64,000 nt of DNA from Bacteroidota bacterium. Lineage in GTDB: Bacteria > Bacteroidota > Bacteroidia > Chitinophagales > Chitinophagaceae. Positions 36,999 through 46,608 of the stretch are shown piece by piece. The notes beneath the pieces are model-generated. The model saw only the letters and a list, made by a program, of their open reading frames with translations, was not told the origin of the DNA and did not search any database. The position numbers were made by a program, and so were the translations under genes. The stretch lies in NCBI GenBank assembly GCA_947460595.1, contig CANHGS010000012.1:1-64000 (forward strand), read 5' to 3'. Each line of letters begins with the position of its first letter. The stretch's first letter is position 1.

Positions 36999-37692
36999 TC
37001 TATACCAAAGAAGTTTGGAAAAAGAAATATTAGACGGTAAGGATATACCTTTTGAAGAAATTGCATTAAATATGCAAGAACTCAACACCATTAATTCACT
37101 ACTTGGGGGCCATGCTATTAGTTTACATGGATTCAAGGTCCTTTTAAAAAATAGAACTAAAATAAGTGTTTGTGAAATAGGATGTGGTGGTGGAGATAAT
37201 CTCTTGGTAATATTGAATTATTGCCAAAATAAAGGAATAGATGTTACACTAATAGGTATTGACCTGAATGAAGCATGTATTCAATTTTCCCAAAATAATA
37301 ATAAACTAAAGCCTTACACGCAATTTATAAGTAGTGATTACAGTTTGGTAAATTTTAATGAAAAACCAGATATTATATTTTCAAGTTTATTTTGTCATCA
37401 CTTTAATGACCAGGAGTTGGTAAACCAATTACAATGGATGCAACAAAACAGTAAATTAGGATTTTTTATTAATGATCTTCAACGTCATAAATTGGCTTAC
37501 TATGCAATTAAATGGTTAACCCAATTATTTTCCAAATCCAAATTGGTTAAAAATGATGCTCCCCTAAGTGTGGCTAGAGGATTTAAAAAATCTGAATGGG
37601 AATATCTATTTGATTTATCCAATTTAAAAACAATTAGCATAAATTGGAAATGGGCTTTTAGATTTTTAATTATTTATAAACAGGGCAAATGA
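36991..37692 (+). CDS. SAM-dependent methyltransferase
   Basis: 233 residues, class I fold. Motif I is VCEIGCGGGDN near residue 60, motif II/acidic strand at LIGIDLNEACI, and IIFSSLFCHHF follows at motif IV. The gene overlaps the polyketide synthase by 8 bases and the oxidoreductase by 4 (ATGA), so it is part of the same pathway. It most likely O- or C-methylates the aromatic product. By analogy with srsB of Streptomyces griseus the substrate would be an alkylresorcinol; this is inference. Confidence 0.85.
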   Translation: MPNLYQRSLEKEILDGKDIPFEEIALNMQELNTINSLLGGHAISLHGFKVLLKNRTKISVCEIGCGGGDNLLVILNYCQNKGIDVTLIGIDLNEACIQFSQNNNKLKPYTQFISSDYSLVNFNEKPDIIFSSLFCHHFNDQELVNQLQWMQQNSKLGFFINDLQRHKLAYYAIKWLTQLFSKSKLVKNDAPLSVARGFKKSEWEYLFDLSNLKTISINWKWAFRFLIIYKQGK

Positions 37693-38831
37693 CTCATCAA
37701 GCATCTCAATATGATTTAGCCATTATTGGAGGAGGGCTTGCCGGGCTATGCTTATCCATTCAATCTGCCAATGCAGGATATAAAACAATATTATTTGAAA
37801 AAGAAAGCTACCCATTTCACAAGGTTTGTGGTGAATATATTAGCAAAGAGTCTGAACCATTTTTAAGCGCTTTGGGTTTACCACTTGAAGATTGGAATCT
37901 ACCTTCTATTAATCAATTAGACATTTCTGCTCCCAATGGAAAATTGCATTCTTTTCATTTACCCTTGGGAGGTTTTGGGGTAAGCAGGCATTTTTTAGAC
38001 CACCAATTATATCAATTAGCAGTTCAAAAAGGAGTCACTATTTATACAAATACAAAAGTTCAAAACCTACAATTTCAGGATACCCATTTTGAAATAGAAA
38101 CGGATAAAAGACAATTTACAGCAACAATTGTAGCCGGAAGCTATGGCAAAAAAAGTAATCTTGACATTCGGTTAAATAGACCTTTTGTTCGGAACAAACC
38201 AAGTAATTGGAATAATTTTATTGGCGTCAAATACCATATTCAGTACCCACATCCTGAAAACCTAATTGCCTTGCATAATTTTAAAGATGGGTATTGTGGT
38301 ATTTCTCAAATTGAAGCTGGAAAATCCTGTCTATGTTATATGACAACTGCTGCAAATCTGCAACAAAACGGCAATAGTATAGAACAACTAGAAGCATCTG
38401 TACTTTGGAAAAATCCTAAACTTAAAACCATCTTTAAAGAAGCAGAAATGCTTTCTGAAAGACCATTGACCATATCACAAATAAGTTTTCAACAGAAAAA
38501 AAGGGTAGAAAATCACCTGCTATTCATTGGAGACGCCGCTGGTATGATACCTCCTCTTTGTGGCAATGGAATGAGTATGGCCATGCATGGTAGCAAATTA
38601 GCTTTTCAAAACATTGATGAATACTTTGGGGTACACAGGAACAGGAATCTATTGGAATCAAATTATGAACAGCAATGGAACCAACATTTTTCAATGCGTA
38701 TTCAAACAGGTAAACTAGTTCAACGCATGTTTGGAAATGAAAGTATAACTGGCTTTTTCTTAAATACCATGAGTCTTGTTCCTAGTTTAAGTAAAAGAGT
38801 CATTGAAGCTACACATGGAAGAACCTTTTAA
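37689..38831 (+). CDS. FAD-dependent oxidoreductase / hydroxylase of the UbiH-geranylgeranyl-reductase group
   Basis: 380 residues. N-terminal FAD motif IIGGGLAGLCLSIQSANAG with the following FEKESYPFHKVCGEYIS, which is typical of geranylgeranyl-reductase-like and halogenase/hydroxylase flavoproteins, and a second FAD motif FIGDAAGMIPPLCGNGMSMAM. It probably hydroxylates the aromatic ring (to a quinol or quinone) or saturates the prenyl chain. Fourth gene of the operon. Its last codons overlap the convergent epimerase gene by 4 bases. The combination PKS III, methyltransferase and flavoprotein equals the srsA-srsB-srsC set. Confidence 0.85.
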   Translation: MTHQASQYDLAIIGGGLAGLCLSIQSANAGYKTILFEKESYPFHKVCGEYISKESEPFLSALGLPLEDWNLPSINQLDISAPNGKLHSFHLPLGGFGVSRHFLDHQLYQLAVQKGVTIYTNTKVQNLQFQDTHFEIETDKRQFTATIVAGSYGKKSNLDIRLNRPFVRNKPSNWNNFIGVKYHIQYPHPENLIALHNFKDGYCGISQIEAGKSCLCYMTTAANLQQNGNSIEQLEASVLWKNPKLKTIFKEAEMLSERPLTISQISFQQKKRVENHLLFIGDAAGMIPPLCGNGMSMAMHGSKLAFQNIDEYFGVHRNRNLLESNYEQQWNQHFSMRIQTGKLVQRMFGNESITGFFLNTMSLVPSLSKRVIEATHGRTF

Positions 38832-40015
38832 TTCAACCGATGTAACATTTCTATACACATTCTAGTATTGTGGTAAGGGCATTTCCAAAATCCCGCTTTA
38901 TCCTCTTGAACCATTTTAGAATAGTCTGCATTTACTCCCCAAAACCATTCTCCTTTATCATAATCAAGTAAATGTTTTTTAATAAAACGCCAACTATTAA
39001 AAACTATTTCTACATTTTGTTGATGGCCATTCAATTGCCAAGCATTCATCCAACCAACCATGGCTTCCGCTTGTTGCCACCAATGCCTTTCCTTATTCCA
39101 AACTGTTTGATTAGTATTTGATTCATTCATCAAACCCCCATCAGCATCCAATCCTGTTCTAGCTGCATCGGCAATTAACAATATCACTTGCTTAGTTAAC
39201 AATAGTTGTTTTTCATCTTCTACTAATTTAGCAGCTTCCCAAATTAGCCAACTGGCTTCAATATCATGACCGTAAGAAATACTATCTGACTCTAATATCC
39301 AATCTTCAGAAAAGAATAAATGTAAATGCCCTTGGGGAGATATAAAAGATTGTTTAAAAATTTTTAATAATTCAAGAATACTAGTTTTCAATTTTCTATT
39401 AGGCCAGATCTTAAACAAATTGGAATAGGCCTCTAGTAAATGTAAATGCGTATTCATTGTTTTAGGAGAATCTTGGTCTTTATTACTCAATTGAGGGGAT
39501 TCTAAAACCGCCCACCCTTGTGTAAAAGCTTCAAAATATCCTCCATGAACTTTATCAAGTGTTTTTGTTTCTAACAATTCATATAGTTCTTTGGCCAATA
39601 CCAAGGCTTCTTTAGATTCAAAAGCCATATGGTATTCTGCTAAAGCATATATACAAAAAGCAATACCATAAACTTGCTTTTTAGTATCTAACGGCTTTCC
39701 ACTTGCATCAACAGCCCAAAACATTCCTCCAAAAGTTTTGTCATAGAAATAGGTACATAGATATTTTAAAGCCCTTTGTGCCATTTGCAAATATTGGGCC
39801 TGTTTGGTTTGTTGATATCCAGCAGAAAAAGCATACAAAATTCTAGCATTCAAAACCAAACCTTTAGGAGCTGTATCAGCTACAATTCCGTGGTGGTTAA
39901 TCTTTCCAAAAAAGCCTCCTTGCGCTAAGTCTACTGTATGTTCTTTCCAATAATCCAGAATTCTAATTAATTCAATAGATAAAGCTGATTCCAATTCAGA
40001 AAACCTATTTTCCAT
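38828..40015 (-). CDS. AGE-family epimerase, probable mannobiose (cellobiose) 2-epimerase
   Basis: 395 residues, (alpha/alpha)6 barrel of the N-acylglucosamine 2-epimerase family. Markers are [45 protein letters not shown] and [11 protein letters not shown]; the two His-containing motifs carry the catalytic residues of cellobiose 2-epimerases. Next to a GH130 phosphorylase and a GH26 mannanase, its role should be to turn mannobiose into mannosyl-glucose. It overlaps the GH130 gene by 11 bases. It is the last gene of the mannan operon. Confidence 0.9.
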   Translation of the reverse strand: MENRFSELESALSIELIRILDYWKEHTVDLAQGGFFGKINHHGIVADTAPKGLVLNARILYAFSAGYQQTKQAQYLQMAQRALKYLCTYFYDKTFGGMFWAVDASGKPLDTKKQVYGIAFCIYALAEYHMAFESKEALVLAKELYELLETKTLDKVHGGYFEAFTQGWAVLESPQLSNKDQDSPKTMNTHLHLLEAYSNLFKIWPNRKLKTSILELLKIFKQSFISPQGHLHLFFSEDWILESDSISYGHDIEASWLIWEAAKLVEDEKQLLLTKQVILLIADAARTGLDADGGLMNESNTNQTVWNKERHWWQQAEAMVGWMNAWQLNGHQQNVEIVFNSWRFIKKHLLDYDKGEWFWGVNADYSKMVQEDKAGFWKCPYHNTRMCIEMLHRLN

Positions 40016-41192
40016 GATACCCTATTGAAGCATTTTTATTTATAATATTAATTATGGTAGTTACAGTAGTGCTAGACCTTAATCCATCTGCTGCATTATT
40101 GATAACATAATCCAACAACTGATCAATTGAGGAAACGGCTACATGTACTCTAGTATCTGAAGATGCATAGTAAATAAATACGGTTCCATTGTTGTCCAAT
40201 ATCCACCCATTACTAAAGGCAACATTTGACACATCCCCTACCCGCTCTTCCCCTTCTGGCGCAATAAAATATCCCGCAGGCTTATAGATTACTTTAGTTA
40301 AGTCTTCTAAATCTGTTAGAAAAAGATATAAAACATAGCGCAAGCCAGCTGCCGTATTTCTAACGCCGTGTGCTAAATGTAACCACCCTTTAGCAGTTTT
40401 AATAGGTGCTGGCCCTGACCCATTTTTAGCCTCGTAAACAGTATGATATTCTTTTTTATCCAGTATCACTTCTTCATTAACAATTGCAGGAGAAATAGAC
40501 TCACTTAAACCAAAGCCAATACCACCTCCCGAACCCGCGTCTATAAAACTATCCTGTGGTCTTGTATAAAAAGCATATTTACCTTGTACAAATTCTGGAT
40601 GTAATACCACATTTCTTTGTTGGGCAGATTTGGTTACTAAATCAGGAAGTCTTTCCCAATTAATTAAATCTTTGGTCCTTGCAATACCGCATTGAGCAAT
40701 TGCGGCACTTTGATCACCTGGTAGTGCAGCTGGGTCTCTTCTTTCCGTACAAAACAATCCGTAAACCCAGCCATCTTCATGTTCTACCAAACGCATATCA
40801 TAGACATTGGTATCTGGGTCATTAGTTTCTGGCATAATAATGGGCTTTTCCCAAAATCTAAAACCATCAATTCCATTATCACTTTCAGCCACTGCAAAGA
40901 AAGATTTTCTGTCAATACCTTCTACTCTTGGAACTAAAATGTATTTGTTGTTCCATTTTATAGCGCCCGCATTTAAAACTGCGTTGATGCCAAATCGTTC
41001 CATAAAGTACGGATTTGATTGTTCATCAAAATCATACTTCCATTGTAGTGGAATATGCTCAGCAGTTAGAACTGGATTTTGGTAACGTTGGTAACATCCA
41101 TTTCCAAAACCATTGGGTTGGTTAGTCTTTGCAAGTAATACTTCTTGTTGATGTATTAAGGCCTCTTTTCTTTGTTTGAATATTGAACTCAT
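40005..41192 (-). CDS. GH130 4-O-beta-mannosyl-glucose phosphorylase
   Basis: 395 residues, five-bladed beta-propeller of GH130. The family's acid residue is Asp132 in [15 protein letters not shown]. Other blocks are [38 protein letters not shown] and NAVLHPE-like [23 protein letters not shown]. It phosphorolyses mannosyl-glucose to mannose-1-phosphate and glucose. Length and N-terminus fit the mannosyl-glucose-specific subfamily rather than mannosyl-GlcNAc enzymes, but specificity is inferred from context. It sits between the symporter (30-base gap) and the epimerase. Confidence 0.9.
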   Translation of the reverse strand: MSSIFKQRKEALIHQQEVLLAKTNQPNGFGNGCYQRYQNPVLTAEHIPLQWKYDFDEQSNPYFMERFGINAVLNAGAIKWNNKYILVPRVEGIDRKSFFAVAESDNGIDGFRFWEKPIIMPETNDPDTNVYDMRLVEHEDGWVYGLFCTERRDPAALPGDQSAAIAQCGIARTKDLINWERLPDLVTKSAQQRNVVLHPEFVQGKYAFYTRPQDSFIDAGSGGGIGFGLSESISPAIVNEEVILDKKEYHTVYEAKNGSGPAPIKTAKGWLHLAHGVRNTAAGLRYVLYLFLTDLEDLTKVIYKPAGYFIAPEGEERVGDVSNVAFSNGWILDNNGTVFIYYASSDTRVHVAVSSIDQLLDYVINNAADGLRSSTTVTTIINIINKNASIGYHGK

Positions 41193-41222
41193 CAGATACA
41201 GTATAATTTTAATGAAATGGGA

Positions 41223-43046
41223 TTAATCTTCTAGCTTATTCCACCATGTTCTTTTCAAAATAAAAGAAATCATGAGTAATACAATAAGACAAATCCATAA
41301 TGGTTGTTGCATGCCCAAAACAAAATACATAGGAATGATAGTTAAACACAATTGGGCAATGATTCCTAATGCTACGTTGAACATATCTATTCCAAACCGA
41401 TTGTTAGGTTTAAAATTAGGATCCTTTGCCATTACTGACTCTTGAATAGGTTTCCAAAAGCCCCAAGGTCTAACCGTTTTATAAAATGATTCTAAAGTTT
41501 CAGTGTCAGTTGGTGGTGCAGAAAAAGTACCAATAATAGAACCCGTAATAGAAATCAAGAACAACCAAGGCCAATTGTAAAGGGGCAATCCGTCAAACAC
41601 ATACGGGAAGACTAATGCAGCTACTATGCCACTCATCATACCCCAAAAGAAACCGCTAGCATTAAAACGCCACCAATACCATTTGAGCACATTGGCCGCT
41701 ATATATCCTCCATACAATGCACCAACAATCCATTGCAAAACTGTATTTACATTTTTTGCATAAAAACCTAAAATAATACCAATGGTAACTACCACAAGGC
41801 CAACCAGATAATTCAAAGAAATAAGTTGTTTACTATTTGCTTGGGGGTTAATGTATTTTAAGTAGATATCGTTCATGATATAAGCTTGGGCCGCATTTAA
41901 TGTTCCTGAAAAAGTACCCATAAAAGCACCTAAAAGCCCGGTTAACACCAAACCTAAAACACCCACTGGCAGAAAACTATTGATGGCTCCAGGTAAGATT
42001 TTTTCAAAATCTGTTCCATTGGGTGAACTTAAATCTAATTGTTGAAAATGTAGTAATGCCAAAACCGTTAACCCAATAATCATAGTATATCTTATGGGCA
42101 ATAAAATAATGGATACAAAGCCGCTCATTTTAGAGGCTTCTTTTGGAGATTTAGTTGATAAGATTTTTTGCATATCATAATTGGGGGCTGGACCTGCCAA
42201 ACTTGCAAATACCCCCTTGAACAACATCATCATAAAAAATATTCCAAATAAACCAAAACCATCTTGCTCAATTTTTTTATTGGCCTCCGGCATTAAATGG
42301 GACCAGTCCAATTCCAACTTCCAGTTAAAAAAAGGATTTAACCAACCTTCTGGAACTTTCAATTCTCCCTTTTGCAAGTGTTGCATAGCAATTACACCTA
42401 TACAAATACAGGCAACAGACATAATCAAATATTTGATAAAATCGCCCAAAACAATACTATGCATCCCTCCAAGAATTGAATAAAACATGGCAAAGAGCGT
42501 AAATACAATACCGTAAAAATGCGGTACAAAATCAGCCGGAATATTAAAGGGCAAATAAGCACTTACCATTGACCATGGAACAAAAATTTCAATGAATTTA
42601 CCAAGACCCACAAACCCATAAGCAAGAAATCCAAAGCACCCTAACAATGCAAATACAACCGTAACATTGTGAGCCGCTTTCACTGACTTTCCAGAAACCC
42701 CAAATCGCGTACCCAACCATTCTGCTCCTGTTGTAGCATTAGACCTCCTTAACCACTTACTCTGAAACATCATTAAAAAAACCTGATTGAATACCGGCCA
42801 AAGCCAGGGAATCCAAATACTTTTCATTCCATAAACAAAACAAAGGGCTACCATCCACATGGTTCCACTAATATCAAACATATCAGAAGCATCACTCATA
42901 CCCAACATATACCAAGGCAAGGACTTACCCCCCATTAGATAATGTTGCTGATTAAGTCTTGCCTTTTTTCTAAGAAACCAACCAATGAGAACCATGGTTA
43001 TTAAATAAGCAACAATGATGGCAATATCAAGGAGTGCTAACTTCAT
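41223..43046 (-). CDS. Sodium:solute symporter, probable mannobiose importer
   Basis: 607 residues with about 14 transmembrane segments, SSS family. The typical start is LLDIAIIVAYLITMVLIGWFL with the KKARLNQQHYLMGGKSLPWYMLGMSDASD loop of SGLT-like proteins; FSGTLNAAQAYIMNDIYLKY lies past the middle. Given the mannanase outside and the phosphorolytic enzymes inside, mannobiose is the expected substrate. It is followed by GH130 and preceded by GH26, with 27 to 30 base gaps. Confidence 0.9.
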   Translation of the reverse strand: MKLALLDIAIIVAYLITMVLIGWFLRKKARLNQQHYLMGGKSLPWYMLGMSDASDMFDISGTMWMVALCFVYGMKSIWIPWLWPVFNQVFLMMFQSKWLRRSNATTGAEWLGTRFGVSGKSVKAAHNVTVVFALLGCFGFLAYGFVGLGKFIEIFVPWSMVSAYLPFNIPADFVPHFYGIVFTLFAMFYSILGGMHSIVLGDFIKYLIMSVACICIGVIAMQHLQKGELKVPEGWLNPFFNWKLELDWSHLMPEANKKIEQDGFGLFGIFFMMMLFKGVFASLAGPAPNYDMQKILSTKSPKEASKMSGFVSIILLPIRYTMIIGLTVLALLHFQQLDLSSPNGTDFEKILPGAINSFLPVGVLGLVLTGLLGAFMGTFSGTLNAAQAYIMNDIYLKYINPQANSKQLISLNYLVGLVVVTIGIILGFYAKNVNTVLQWIVGALYGGYIAANVLKWYWWRFNASGFFWGMMSGIVAALVFPYVFDGLPLYNWPWLFLISITGSIIGTFSAPPTDTETLESFYKTVRPWGFWKPIQESVMAKDPNFKPNNRFGIDMFNVALGIIAQLCLTIIPMYFVLGMQQPLWICLIVLLMISFILKRTWWNKLED

Positions 43047-43073
43047 AAGGTTATTAAATATTAGATGTTGAAA

Positions 43074-44225
43074 TTATTTTTCGTAAAGTTTTAAAGCTGC
43101 AGCCCCCTTTTGAAATAAAAACTTTCCAGAAGAGTACATTTTTAAGAAATCGGGTGCTGAAGCATGGGCCGGAATGGGTAAAAAATGAGTACCAGAAGGT
43201 GCAAATTCTCTAGGCGTATTTCCCGTTATATTACCTCCATCTCGCCAAACCAACACATAAGATAACCTATGCTGTCCTATGGATTTTAAAAGGCATTCTG
43301 TCCACCATTTTGAGTAAGGTATTTTTTCATACCCTGTTTCAGCCCAAGCAGGTATTTTATTATTTTCAGCTGACATTGATTCTAATAGCCCCAGTTGCAA
43401 ATCAATATTTTTGACAAAACTATTATCCTTAGACGCATCTCCATATTGATAATCATCAAAACTCAAGATATCAATAAGATCATTACCAGGATACCTTTCC
43501 ATAAACGCTTCTTTTGACCTAAATCCTGCGGTATTATAAGCATATAGCAAATGATGTAATTGTTTGGTATTGCGCAAATAGGTAATAGTCATGCGCATCA
43601 ATTGTTTAAACTCTTCTGCACTGCATCTATCTTGTCCCCACCAAAACCAATTACCTGTTAACTCATGAAAGGGTCTAAAAATAACCGGCACCAATTCCCC
43701 ATTGGGTGTTTTTAAACTATTTAAAAACGTAGCAACTTTATCCATCCAAGAAAGATATAAACCGTGCTTTGATCCACCGGGTAAAATCTCTTTCACTACT
43801 CCCTTTGCATCATCCCATGCTGTCTTGCCATTTACAGGATTTCTTAAATGCCAACTAATGGTAATGACACCTCCCTTTTGGTATCCTTCAATAATATAAT
43901 CCCGCATCCTGCTAAAAGACACACTGTCTAGATTATAAGTAGCGTCTATTTCAAGATGCCCCAATTCCCATCCATATACAGCAGGATACTCGCCAACTAG
44001 GTCATTCAAATTACTTCTCCCCTTGTCTCCAAACCAATAGACCCCATATGCAAGATCGTCTTGATGTCCAAAAAGAACACCTTTATCAAGATGCTTTTTG
44101 AGATTGTTATACAAGTTAACTGTGGCAGGGCTGGCCCTCTTATCCGCAGGCAAATCATTTTGTGCCATTAAAAAGCAATGGCAGGGGTAAATCAACAAGC
44201 ATATTATAAAAAAAAGCTGTTTCAT
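43074..44225 (-). CDS. GH26 beta-mannanase
   Basis: 383 residues from the ATG at 44225 (a TTG at 44234 would add three residues). After a signal peptide (to about residue 21) comes one GH26 (beta/alpha)8 barrel. The acid/base is E188 in FRPFHELTGNWFWWG and the nucleophile E296 in PAWAETGYE. FGHQDDLAYG near residue 52 is another GH26 signature. No CBM. It hydrolyses beta-1,4-mannan to mannobiose, probably in the periplasm or at the surface. First gene of the mannan operon; no lipobox seen, so secreted or periplasmic. Confidence 0.93.
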   Translation of the reverse strand: MKQLFFIICLLIYPCHCFLMAQNDLPADKRASPATVNLYNNLKKHLDKGVLFGHQDDLAYGVYWFGDKGRSNLNDLVGEYPAVYGWELGHLEIDATYNLDSVSFSRMRDYIIEGYQKGGVITISWHLRNPVNGKTAWDDAKGVVKEILPGGSKHGLYLSWMDKVATFLNSLKTPNGELVPVIFRPFHELTGNWFWWGQDRCSAEEFKQLMRMTITYLRNTKQLHHLLYAYNTAGFRSKEAFMERYPGNDLIDILSFDDYQYGDASKDNSFVKNIDLQLGLLESMSAENNKIPAWAETGYEKIPYSKWWTECLLKSIGQHRLSYVLVWRDGGNITGNTPREFAPSGTHFLPIPAHASAPDFLKMYSSGKFLFQKGAAALKLYEK

Positions 44226-44367
44226 GAATGGCAATTGATAATGTTTTATACAAGTACAGCTAAGCTTCCCTTGGCAAACATTAGTTAGTAATCAAATATC
44301 CAAAGAAGCGGAATGAAGTTTTAATACTTTTTTATCTGTTTAAAATAGTATTTTAATCTAACTAACC

Positions 44368-45537
44368 TTATTTACGCTTGGCTTTTTCCCATAACACAGA
44401 TTGATTGGAAAATACGTATCGTTTAATACCAGCCAAAACGGCAAAATTCATCATACAAAAATAATAAGGTATAAAAAATATTTTAATCTTGATTAACCTA
44501 GACTGTATAGACCAACCCAATAAGGCAAACCCATAAAACAGGCATTGAAAACCCAATAAAACTTGATAAATCCAATCCCCGTGGGCATGTATTACTATCA
44601 CCCAGTTTAAAATATAGGAAAGTAGTAGCAAAAATGGTGTAATAGTCCAACGCAACACTCGATGACTAAAATATTGAAAACTCAAAATAGGGAATTTGAA
44701 GGGATTCAATAAACTTGTAAGTCTTAAGAAGGATTGAATACCTCCTGCAGCAATTCTTATTTTCCTTTTTAACTCCTCTTTTGTATTGGCAGAAGCAGAC
44801 TCAGTAGCATAGGCATCTGGTTCATAAATAATTCTATACCCTTTTTCTGCAATGAGCATAGAAATCATAAAATCATCTAAAATAGTATCCGGTGCTACAG
44901 GAACATATAATTCCGTTTTTACACTGAACAATTCTCCAGCTGCACCCACTACAGAATACAATTCTGAGTCTAATGCTTTTAACTTGGATTCATATTTCCA
45001 GTAAAATCCTTCTCCCGCGGTGGCATCACCGCTACTATCAATCTGAACCCTTTTCTCTCCAGCAACTGCGCCAACTTCTGGAAACTGATAATGCCTGCAT
45101 ATATTCACCAATGCCAATTCATTCAGCATAGTATTGGCATCAGTAAAAACAGCCAGTTGGGTATCTACTTCTTTCATAGCCCTATGAACTGCTACTATCT
45201 TTCCACTTCTACCTTCTTGGTGCATTAATCTTATAGAAGGATAATTTGAAATAATAGTAGGGGTTTCATCGGTTGACCCATCGGTAACAAATAAGTACTT
45301 TACTTTGTCCTTTGGATAATCTAGAGACAAAGTATTTTTAATTTTCTCTTCTATACAATAAGCCTCGTTATAGGCTGCAACAATTACTGTAACAGTTAGA
45401 AAATCAAAATCAGGATTCATGACTGGCTTCTTTTTAAAAAGCCTTAAAAATTTGACCAGTACAAACAAAACAATTCCATAACCAGCATAGGTATAAAATA
45501 CAATGCAAAGGCTTATCCAAAAAAATGTTTGTATCAT
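44368..45537 (-). CDS. Membrane glycosyltransferase, family 2, exopolysaccharide locus
   Basis: 389 residues. An N-terminal transmembrane segment precedes a GT-A domain with VTVIVAAYNEAYCIEEKI, the DxD-like VFTDANTM and the acceptor-loop TILDDFMIS; the C-terminal third has three to four membrane helices. It probably builds a backbone linkage at the inner membrane. It is the last gene of the minus-strand exopolysaccharide operon; a 30-base gap separates it from the next glycosyltransferase. Donor sugar and linkage cannot be read. Confidence 0.87.
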   Translation of the reverse strand: MIQTFFWISLCIVFYTYAGYGIVLFVLVKFLRLFKKKPVMNPDFDFLTVTVIVAAYNEAYCIEEKIKNTLSLDYPKDKVKYLFVTDGSTDETPTIISNYPSIRLMHQEGRSGKIVAVHRAMKEVDTQLAVFTDANTMLNELALVNICRHYQFPEVGAVAGEKRVQIDSSGDATAGEGFYWKYESKLKALDSELYSVVGAAGELFSVKTELYVPVAPDTILDDFMISMLIAEKGYRIIYEPDAYATESASANTKEELKRKIRIAAGGIQSFLRLTSLLNPFKFPILSFQYFSHRVLRWTITPFLLLLSYILNWVIVIHAHGDWIYQVLLGFQCLFYGFALLGWSIQSRLIKIKIFFIPYYFCMMNFAVLAGIKRYVFSNQSVLWEKAKRK

Positions 45538-45567
45538 AATAACCGTTTATAATAATTGACCAAAAAA

Positions 45568-46482
45568 CTAAGAAACTTGAAAACCTAAATTAGCACTTTC
45601 CACTTCATTGGTACAATTCCACCAAATGGCTTGAAATAAAAGGGGAATAAACTTATAGTTACCTTCCTTAAAATACATAATACTATTTCTAGGGGTAACT
45701 AAGAATAAGAAATGAAAATAAAAGACTAATTTCTGAAAGGAATTGGCATTTCTCCTTATAAATAGAATCCGATTGCGATTCATAAAAAATTCCTTTAAAG
45801 CACTTTTTTGACCAACTGAAACTGATTCTTTGTGATAAATCAATGCGCCCATTTCTAACCTAATTTCAAAACCAGCTTTTTTAATTCTTGCTCCCCAATC
45901 TAATTCTTCATAATACAAGAAATAATTTTCTGCCATTAAACCTGCTTTATTAATTGCGTCTCTGGTTATCATCATGGCTGCACCATGACCAAATTCGGTA
46001 AATCCGCTTAAATGATCAAATTGGCCTAGGTCTTTTTCAAATTGTCCAATACAAGCATTTCTAGCAGTGAAATAATTCATTTCTGTGTAACCAGCATATT
46101 GTAACGTGTCTGGCTGATGAAAATACCTGATTTTGGGAGAAATCATACCCGTTTGAGGATGTAAGTCAATGGTATCAATCAAGGTTTGAATCAATCCTAC
46201 CGTGAATTCGGTGTCATTATTTACAAAAAAAAGCAATTCCCCTTTTGACTCTGCAACACCAAGATTGTTGCCACCCGCAAAGCCTAAATTGAAATTGGAT
46301 CTTATAAAATGCACCCCTGGATATTTAATTGACCAGGCAGGAACAGGATTTTCTTTACTCCCATTATCTACCACAATAATCTCAAAATTTGGATATTGAT
46401 TGGTTGTATAAAAAGCATCTAAAAAATCCTCTGTTACATGACTATGATTGTAATTAACCGTAATAATGGAAACTAGTTTCAT
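45568..46482 (-). CDS. Glycosyltransferase family 2 (rhamnosyltransferase-like)
   Basis: About 305 residues from the ATG at 46482 (MKLVSIITVNYNHS), which is the usual beginning of this group; upstream GTG 46518 and ATG 46503 extend the frame. Motifs: IIVVDNGSKENP, RSNFNLGFAGGNNLGV, LLFFVNNDTEF with the DxD-like NNDTE, and FLYYEELDWGARIKKAG. A hydrophobic patch near the C-terminus suggests membrane association. The NLGFAGGNN pattern is common in rhamnosyl- and related transferases that decorate O-antigens. Confidence 0.87.
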   Translation of the reverse strand: MKLVSIITVNYNHSHVTEDFLDAFYTTNQYPNFEIIVVDNGSKENPVPAWSIKYPGVHFIRSNFNLGFAGGNNLGVAESKGELLFFVNNDTEFTVGLIQTLIDTIDLHPQTGMISPKIRYFHQPDTLQYAGYTEMNYFTARNACIGQFEKDLGQFDHLSGFTEFGHGAAMMITRDAINKAGLMAENYFLYYEELDWGARIKKAGFEIRLEMGALIYHKESVSVGQKSALKEFFMNRNRILFIRRNANSFQKLVFYFHFLFLVTPRNSIMYFKEGNYKFIPLLFQAIWWNCTNEVESANLGFQVS

Positions 46483-46608
46483 GACTTTAATTTGACTGTT
46501 CATACTGACTTCCAACACAATAACTTTTGGTCAATCCAATCAAGTATTCTTGCGCCTACAACTTGATCAATTTTTTTTACAAAAGAGAAATTTGCAAATA
46601 AGTAGTTT

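Noticed and set aside
44281..44365. Inverted TTAGTTAG / CTAACTAA pair as a terminator of the exopolysaccharide operon
   Set aside because: The arms are only 8 bp and about 70 bases apart in AT-rich DNA; chance pairing is likely.
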